Part shown: one piece after another, positions 43,264-46,924 of the stretch
Numbering within the stretch: position 1 is the first letter of the stretch
Layout of the letters: the number at the start of each line of letters is the position of its first letter
NCBI GenBank assembly: GCA_021794095.1
Contig: JAJYRN010000020.1
Coordinates: 1 to 46,924, forward strand
DNA length: 46,924 nt
Source of the DNA: Acidobacteriota bacterium
GTDB taxonomy: Bacteria > Acidobacteriota > Holophagae > Holophagales > Holophagaceae
Reading direction: 5' to 3'
The notes under the pieces: generated by a model
Database searches by the model: none
Told to the model about the DNA's origin: nothing
The model's input: only the letters and a program-made list of their open reading frames with translations
Position numbers and translations under genes: made by a program

Positions 43264-43493
43264 GAAGGCTCCTGGGCCCTGCGGGCCCTTGTGGCTCCCC
43301 CCGAACCCGGGGCGCTCGGCCCGGGGCTCCTGCGATCGCTCCATGAAACCCTTCCCGGGAATGGGAGCGGGGCTTCCTGCAGAGGTCGCCGCCGAAGGGG
43401 AGCAGGTGAAAATCGGCAGTCCCAAGCATAGCACCCCCGGGAACAGGCCCGAAGGGCAAAGGGCCGGTGATGGGTGAGGGTGAAAAGAGAAAT

Positions 43494-43523
43494 GGCCGGT
43501 GATGAACGGTGATGGACGGTGAT
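43494..43523 (-). repeat. 3 x 10-nt arm E (GGTGAT type)
   Basis: Units GGTGATGAAC, GGTGATGGAC and GGTGAT preceded by GGCC. It faces arm F (43734-43763) as its complement at 210 bp. Degenerate single units flank it at about 43462-43480 and 43534-43545. Confidence 0.8.
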
Positions 43524-43615
43524 AAAGACAAAGGCACGGTGATGAAAAGCGTGGGATGGGTGGGGGGGGCGGGAGGTTGGCAGTGGGCAGACGGTGGGTA
43601 CACCCCGGGTCCTCC

Positions 43616-43673
43616 CTGGGTGGGCGGCGGCCCGGGCGGCCCCTAGAAGCCGCCTTGGCCGCCGCCCACCCAG
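43616..43673. repeat. 17-bp perfect GC-rich palindrome upstream of pnp
   Basis: Arms 43616-43632 and 43657-43673 pair at all 17 positions around 24 nt, and an inner GGCGGC/GCCGCC pair can extend the stem. It lies between repeat arms E and F. It could be a terminator, a leader structure or the core of a small palindromic element. Confidence 0.65.
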
Positions 43674-43704
43674 CCGGTCGCGCCAAGCGCGCCCGGGGGC
43701 CGCA

Positions 43705-43763
43705 GGCCCGGAGGACCCTCGCCCAAGAGGGCCATCACCGTTTATCAACGTCCATCACCGGCC
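43705..43763 (+). repeat. Repeat arm F with upstream mini-hairpin
   Basis: Three 10-nt units beginning ATCACCG/ATCAACG and ending CCGGCC (43734-43763). They are preceded by a conserved 29-nt leader containing a CCCTC-(6 nt)-GAGGG hairpin (43716-43731). The same leader recurs exactly 150 bp downstream in front of arm G. Confidence 0.8.
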
Positions 43764-43854
43764 AAAAGACCTTTGCTTGTGTCCTTCGCTTTTTCTTCAA
43801 GACCGCTGACACTGCGGCCCTTCAATGGCCCCGAGTCGCCATCCAGCTGCCGCC

Positions 43855-43923
43855 GGCCCGGAGAACCCTTGCCCAGAAGGGCCATCACTGTTTATCACTG
43901 TTTATCACCGTCCATCACCGGCT
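43855..43923 (+). repeat. Repeat arm G with upstream mini-hairpin
   Basis: Four 10-nt units (ATCACTG twice, then ATCACCG twice, ending CCGGCT; 43884-43923) preceded by the same 29-nt leader as arm F. Here the hairpin is CCCTT-(6 nt)-AAGGG (43866-43881). The stem change C/G to T/A is compensatory. It lies just before the GxxExxY gene and faces arm H beyond it. Confidence 0.82.
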
Positions 43924-43950
43924 TATTCTTGTCTTTTCCTTGAGGTGACC

Positions 43951-44352
43951 ATGCCCGAGAACGATCCTTTGACGGAGAAGATCCTCGCCTGTGCGTACCG
44001 CGTGGCCAATGAACTGGGGGCGGGCTTTCTTGAGAAGGTCTACGAGAACGCGTTGGCGCATGAACTGCGGAAGGCCGGTCTGCACGTAGAGCAACAGCAC
44101 CTAATGGAGGTGCACTACGACGGCATCATCGTCGGCACCTACGCCGTGGACCTCCTTGTGGAAAGGCGTATCCTGATCGAACTCAAAGCTTGCAAGGCCT
44201 TGGATGACGCCCATATCGCCCAGGGCCTGAATTACCTCAAAGCCACAAGCCAAGCCACCTGCCTGCTCCTGAACTTCGGGAAAGCCAAGGTCGAAGTCCG
44301 CCGCCTCATGCGCGGCCCCCAGACGTTCGCCACAGAGAGGCATGGCCCCTGA
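43951..44352 (+). CDS. GxxExxY protein (PD-(D/E)XK-like)
   Basis: A 133-residue member of the GxxExxY family. The name-giving motif is GFLEKVYE, preceded by LTEKILACAYRVANELGAG. VDLLVERRILIELKA supplies the Asp and Glu-x-Lys of a PD-(D/E)XK nuclease fold, followed by AQGLNYLKA. The biological role of the family is unknown to me. The ATG has TGAGGTG upstream. The gene is bracketed by inverted repeat arms G and H, so it looks like a cassette. Confidence 0.88.
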   Translation: MPENDPLTEKILACAYRVANELGAGFLEKVYENALAHELRKAGLHVEQQHLMEVHYDGIIVGTYAVDLLVERRILIELKACKALDDAHIAQGLNYLKATSQATCLLLNFGKAKVEVRRLMRGPQTFATERHGP

Positions 44353-44376
44353 GGCGTGGGGATGAAAAGAGCTTTT

Positions 44377-44406
44377 GGCCGGTGATGAACGGTGTTGGAC
44401 AGTGAT
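44377..44406 (-). repeat. 3 x 10-nt arm H (GGTGAT type) after the GxxExxY gene
   Basis: GGCC followed by GGTGATGAAC, GGTGTTGGAC and AGTGAT. It is the complement of arm G to the left of the gene, so the GxxExxY gene lies between inverted arms. The flanking sequence GAGCTTTTGGCC recurs nearly unchanged at arm K. Confidence 0.8.
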
Positions 44407-44441
44407 CAAAAAACTGAAACAAGAATCAATTAACGGCCAGA

Positions 44442-44460
44442 TCGCACGCATTCCGTGCGA
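44442..44460. terminator. Short inverted repeat downstream of the antitoxin gene
   Basis: TCGCAC and GTGCGA separated by 7 nt, about 57 bp after the stop of the BrnT-associated antitoxin. A weak candidate terminator for that operon. Confidence 0.3.
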
Positions 44461-44516
44461 AGCGCTCGGTCATCACCTAGCTTTCGAACAGGTGGAACTT
44501 GGGTGGGTTCCGGTCC

Positions 44517-44843
44517 TCAGCGCTTCGCCCACTCCATGAGGGCGAGTTGGGCCGCCGCGTTGGGAGTGAGTCCGGCCGAGCGTGCCTTGGTCGAAAAGTC
44601 CTGCCAGATGGAAGGCTTTACCCGCAGGGTGTGAACCTCGGCAGCTTCCACGACCTGCCCCTTGCGAGGCCGTCCCTGCGGCGTTAGGAGCGCGGGGATG
44701 TGCGGCCCTAACTCAGCCTCAGCCGCTTGCGCTACGCGGGCATAATCAGCCTGTACGGCCTTGTGGGTATGGCTATCCCTTTTGGCCAGCTCAAGAGCCT
44801 CCTCCAAGGTGATCTTCTTTTCGAGGGGTAGCAGTTTGCCCAT
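44517..44843 (-). CDS. Putative antitoxin of the BrnT-like pair
   Basis: A 108-residue protein I do not match to a named family with certainty. The C-terminal part HTLRVKPSIWQDFSTKARSAGLTPNAAAQLALMEW looks like a ribbon-helix-helix/CopG-type DNA-binding domain. The N-terminal half is charged and helical (LEKKITLEEALELAKRDSHTHKAV). It lies 11 nt after a BrnT-like toxin gene with a GGAGG site, so an antitoxin role fits. It is longer than a typical BrnA and has a different N-terminus. Confidence 0.7.
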   Translation of the reverse strand: MGKLLPLEKKITLEEALELAKRDSHTHKAVQADYARVAQAAEAELGPHIPALLTPQGRPRKGQVVEAAEVHTLRVKPSIWQDFSTKARSAGLTPNAAAQLALMEWAKR

Positions 44844-44854
44844 GGGAAACCTCC

Positions 44855-45079
44855 TTAAAGGGGGAAGCAGGTGATGGGGTAGATGGTGCCGGACGCGCTG
44901 ATATCGCAGATCAAGCGGTAAAGCCGCCCGTCAACTTCGGCCTCAATCAGGTAGCGGTGTCGCGTTTGTGAGGCATGCATGTTGTCCGCCCCGGCCCAGA
45001 ACACGCTTTCCGCCAGTTCGGGAGAGACGCCGTGCATCCCGATGTGGCCTGTGTTGTTTTTGTCCCAGAGAAACTCCAT
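44855..45079 (-). CDS. BrnT-like toxin
   Basis: A 74-residue protein resembling BrnT RNase-fold toxins. The opening MEFLWDKNNTGHIGMHGVSPELAESVFW matches the family start (FxWDxxN...HGVSxxxAxxVF). RHRYLIEAEVDGRLYRLICDI is the middle beta-sheet. The typical C-terminal IRIISAR is replaced by IYPITCFPL, so catalytic residues may differ. GGGAG precedes the ATG. Toxin-first order with the antitoxin downstream. Confidence 0.75.
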   Translation of the reverse strand: MEFLWDKNNTGHIGMHGVSPELAESVFWAGADNMHASQTRHRYLIEAEVDGRLYRLICDISASGTIYPITCFPL

Positions 45080-45096
45080 TTCGTCTCTCCCTAATT

Positions 45097-45125
45097 AAAC
45101 GTAATACGTTTGCATGAAATGTCAA
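45097..45125 (-). promoter_or_regulatory. Promoter/operator of the BrnT-like operon
   Basis: On the minus strand TTGACA (45120-45125) is followed by a palindrome AAACGT-AAT-ACGTTT (45097-45111). This covers the place where the -10 must lie (candidate TACGTT at 16-nt spacing). The palindrome is a likely operator for the antitoxin. Confidence 0.5.
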
Positions 45126-45241
45126 GGTGTCTGACCGGTGGTGACGTGCCTGATGAACCGTCATGGGGGTCGGTGAGGTTGGGGCGGTGCGCCCACGCCG
45201 CTTTGGGGAGCAGTGGGTGCGTCCTCACTCATTCCCATGTT

Positions 45242-46399
45242 TCACAGCGCCAGGAGGCCTTCCCACCAGGGCAGGGCCAGGACGGGGCCCAGGCGCTGGG
45301 GATGGGGATCGCGGGACAGGAGGAAGACTTCGGCGTCGGGAAAATCGGGCAGGAGGGCGCGCAGGGCCGCGGCGTGGTCCTCGCGAACCCGGTCGGTGCT
45401 CTTGATCTCCACCAGGGCCAGGGGGCGGCCGGGACGCTGGAGCACCAGGTCCACCTCGCGACCGGCCTTGGTGCGCAGGTAGGAAAAGCGCCAGTCCAAC
45501 TGTTCGTACGCATTCCGGGCGAAGAGTTCGGTCATCACCCGGCTTTCGAACAGATCCCCGAAATAGCTGGTACCGGGATTCAGCGGCACCTGGAGCATGC
45601 GGCTGAGGGCCCGGGTGATGCCGGTGTCGAACAGGTAGAACTTGGGGGCCTGCCGGAGTTGCTTGCGGACGGAGCTGTGGAAGCCGTCCACATGGAAGCC
45701 CAGGAGGGTGTCCTCCAGCACCTGGTACCAGGCCTGGATGGTCTTGGGGTCGCTGCCCACCTCCCGGGCAATGCGGGCATGGTTGAGGATCTTGCCGTCG
45801 TTCTGGGCTGCGACCTCCAGGAAGCGCCGGAAGGGATCCAGGTTCCGCACCACCTGTTCGGCCTGGATCTCCTCGCGCAGGTAGCCGTGGGCGTAGGCCC
45901 GCAGGAAGTCGGCGCGTTCGTTATCGGTGGTGGCGTTCCAGACGGCGGGCAGGCCGCCGAAGCGCAGGGCCCGGTCCTCGTCGTAGGCATCGCCCAGTTC
46001 GCGGCGCTGCAAGGGGAACAGGTGGCGCAGCGAAGCCCGCCCCGCCAGCAGGTTGGCGCCCCCCGCCTTGAGCTTGCGGGCGCTGGAGCCAGTGAGAATG
46101 AACCGCTGAGGCACCCGGTGGGTTTCGATGAGGTTGTGGACGGCATCCAGCAGGCGCGGGAGCTTCTGCACTTCGTCCACCACCACCTGGGTGATGGCGG
46201 GGGGCAGGGCCAGAACCTCGCGCTCCAGGGCGCGAGGTTCGCGGGCCAGGCGGTCCTCGGTATCGGCCTCCAGCAGGTTGAAGACCACGGTGGACGCCGG
46301 GGGCAGCGTCATCCGCAGCAGGGTGCTCTTCCCGGTACCCCGGGCCCCGAACAGGAAGCAACTTTTGTTGCCAGGAAGGTTGAGTAAACGATGGAACAT
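45242..46399 (-). CDS. AAA+ ATPase with DUF4143 domain
   Basis: A 385-residue protein of the AAA_14/DUF4143 family. Walker A is GARGTGKST (residues 18-26), Walker B is VVVDEVQK, and the sensor region is RFILTGSSARKL. The C-terminal DUF4143 part has a PD-(D/E)XK-like signature, REVDLVLQRPGRPLALVEIKS. Such proteins are widespread and mobile; a defence or stress role is often suspected but not established. It is next to a toxin-antitoxin pair and flanked by the period-10 repeats, so it belongs to the accessory zone. No partner gene is adjacent. Confidence 0.87.
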   Translation of the reverse strand: MFHRLLNLPGNKSCFLFGARGTGKSTLLRMTLPPASTVVFNLLEADTEDRLAREPRALEREVLALPPAITQVVVDEVQKLPRLLDAVHNLIETHRVPQRFILTGSSARKLKAGGANLLAGRASLRHLFPLQRRELGDAYDEDRALRFGGLPAVWNATTDNERADFLRAYAHGYLREEIQAEQVVRNLDPFRRFLEVAAQNDGKILNHARIAREVGSDPKTIQAWYQVLEDTLLGFHVDGFHSSVRKQLRQAPKFYLFDTGITRALSRMLQVPLNPGTSYFGDLFESRVMTELFARNAYEQLDWRFSYLRTKAGREVDLVLQRPGRPLALVEIKSTDRVREDHAAALRALLPDFPDAEVFLLSRDPHPQRLGPVLALPWWEGLLAL

Positions 46400-46495
46400 A
46401 TTCCTTATTTAGCCTCTAAAACAGGAGTATGGTCCATTTCATTCGAATGTCCAGGGGCGTATGGCCCGCGAGGGATGGGGGAGAAAAGGATCCGT

Positions 46496-46525
46496 GGCCG
46501 GTGATGAACGGCGATGGACAGTGAT
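46496..46525 (-). repeat. 3 x 10-nt arm I (GGTGAT type)
   Basis: GGCC followed by GGTGATGAAC, GGCGATGGAC and AGTGAT. It is complementary to arm J 52 bp to the right, forming an empty inverted pair. Confidence 0.8.
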
Positions 46526-46577
46526 CGAAAAACTGGAACGTGGCCAAGAACCCGCACCAGCGGCCCGAACGCCCTTC

Positions 46578-46607
46578 ATCACCGTGTATCACCGTTCATC
46601 ACCGGCT
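46578..46607 (+). repeat. 3 x 10-nt arm J (ATCACC type)
   Basis: ATCACCGTGT, ATCACCGTTC and ATCACCGGCT. It is preceded by GGCCCGAACGCCCTT, a shortened form of the leader before arms F and G. It can pair with arm I on the left or arm K on the right. Confidence 0.8.
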
Positions 46608-46699
46608 TATCCTCTGCTTTTTCAACAAGGGCGGTGGACGACGGACTGGGAGACGGCCAGCGACCCGACCAAGGAAGAGAGCGGATGAAAGAGCTTTTT

Positions 46700-46729
46700 G
46701 GCCGGTGATGAACGGTGATGGACAGTGAT
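46700..46729 (-). repeat. 3 x 10-nt arm K (GGTGAT type)
   Basis: GGCC followed by GGTGATGAAC, GGTGATGGAC and AGTGAT, with the upstream context GATGAAAGAGCTTTTT shared with arm H. It faces arm J. Confidence 0.8.
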
Positions 46730-46924
46730 CAACCCGACCTATTCCTTCCATCGTCCCGAGCCCCAACTCCCCAGAACTGATGTTCGTCTAGGACCCCGTA
46801 TGCCGTGTGTAAGTCCGATATGAGCAGGCTGAGCGCCAATTTGGGCGGGCCACGGGCCGATTGGAGTGGTCGGTTCGGGGCTCGTGGTCCGGTACGGGTT
46901 CGTGGATTTGCGTCACTCCATGGC

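Larger units (their letters stand above)
43264..43950. other. 687-bp gene-free, repeat-dense region between pnp and the GxxExxY gene
   Basis: This divergent intergenic region holds the pnp leader and repeat arms E, F and G, described separately. It also holds a 17-bp perfect GC palindrome at 43616-43673. No coding frame with a recognisable product or ribosome site is present; long frames on both strands are by-products of high GC. Confidence 0.6.
46400..46924. other. 525-bp gene-free right edge with repeat arms I, J, K
   Basis: No coding frame is supported. The only structured content is three arms of the GGTGAT/ATCACC repeat family. The final 190 bp show nothing recognisable. Confidence 0.6.

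Noticed and set aside
43264-43950. rpsO or another small gene upstream of pnp
   Set aside because: No frame with S15 features or a ribosome site exists; the region is filled by repeats and palindromes.
43462-46729. CRISPR array from the ATCACC/GGTGAT repeats
   Set aside because: Units are only 10 nt, abut without spacers, occur in both orientations, and there are no cas genes.

Overview
The window looks like a chromosomal stretch of a high-GC, Gram-negative bacterium. It encodes a type IV pilus/type II secretion inner-membrane protein, an outer-membrane-like beta-barrel protein, lipoproteins and an O-antigen/exopolysaccharide locus. The gene content, and the mix of Geobacter-like energy metabolism with many palindromic intergenic repeats, suggest an acidobacterium of the Holophaga/Geothrix type. 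That assignment is inference from protein flavour only; no rRNA gene is present.

Layout. 1-2.2 kb: the 3' part of metK and a PLP-dependent methionine/cystathionine lyase. 2.2-5.1 kb (minus strand): pilC, then queD, a LEA14-like lipoprotein and a HAD hydrolase, with stop/start overlaps between the last three. 5.1-7.6 kb: a large secreted protein of unknown function. 7.7-17.0 kb: a tight seven-gene operon resembling hydrogenase-4 (two HyfB paralogues, HyfC, HyfE, HyfF, HyfG, and a ferredoxin-HyfI fusion). Its HyfG-like subunit lacks all four Ni-binding cysteines, so I call it an Ehr (energy-converting hydrogenase-related) complex and not a hydrogenase. 17.1-18.3 kb: a DUF4382 lipoprotein. 18.3-22.6 kb (minus strand): rplU, rpmA, obg, nadD, rsfS and a glutamate dehydrogenase, with repeated palindromes after rplU and rpmA. 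22.8-23.5 kb: a MITE-like palindrome and a HigBA toxin-antitoxin pair with a readable promoter/operator. 23.7-25.1 kb: a UbiD-family decarboxylase.

25.2-40.7 kb is the surface polysaccharide locus. It holds wzz, rmlA, rmlC, rmlD, rmlB, wecB, wzx, a decayed IS5-type transposase, wzy and one glycosyltransferase on the plus strand. An acyltransferase and three glycosyltransferases follow on the minus strand. The rml genes supply dTDP-L-rhamnose and wecB supplies UDP-ManNAc. The glycosyltransferases build the repeat unit, Wzx flips it, Wzy polymerises it and Wzz sets chain length. Base composition drops sharply from the start of wecB onward, as expected for an exchanged O-antigen block. The rml genes are not contiguous: each gap holds an inverted array of 9-10-nt repeats, and an Uma2/DUF433/DUF5615 island sits between rmlD and rmlB, bracketed by such arrays.

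41-46.9 kb: pnp, then a repeat-rich zone. A second sequence class of the same inverted 3 x 10-nt array brackets a GxxExxY (PD-(D/E)XK-like) gene and recurs without a gene at the right edge. A BrnT-like toxin-antitoxin pair and an AAA+/DUF4143 ATPase lie between. The two features most worth following are the Ni-less Ehr complex and the family of inverted period-10 arrays associated with nuclease-like accessory genes.
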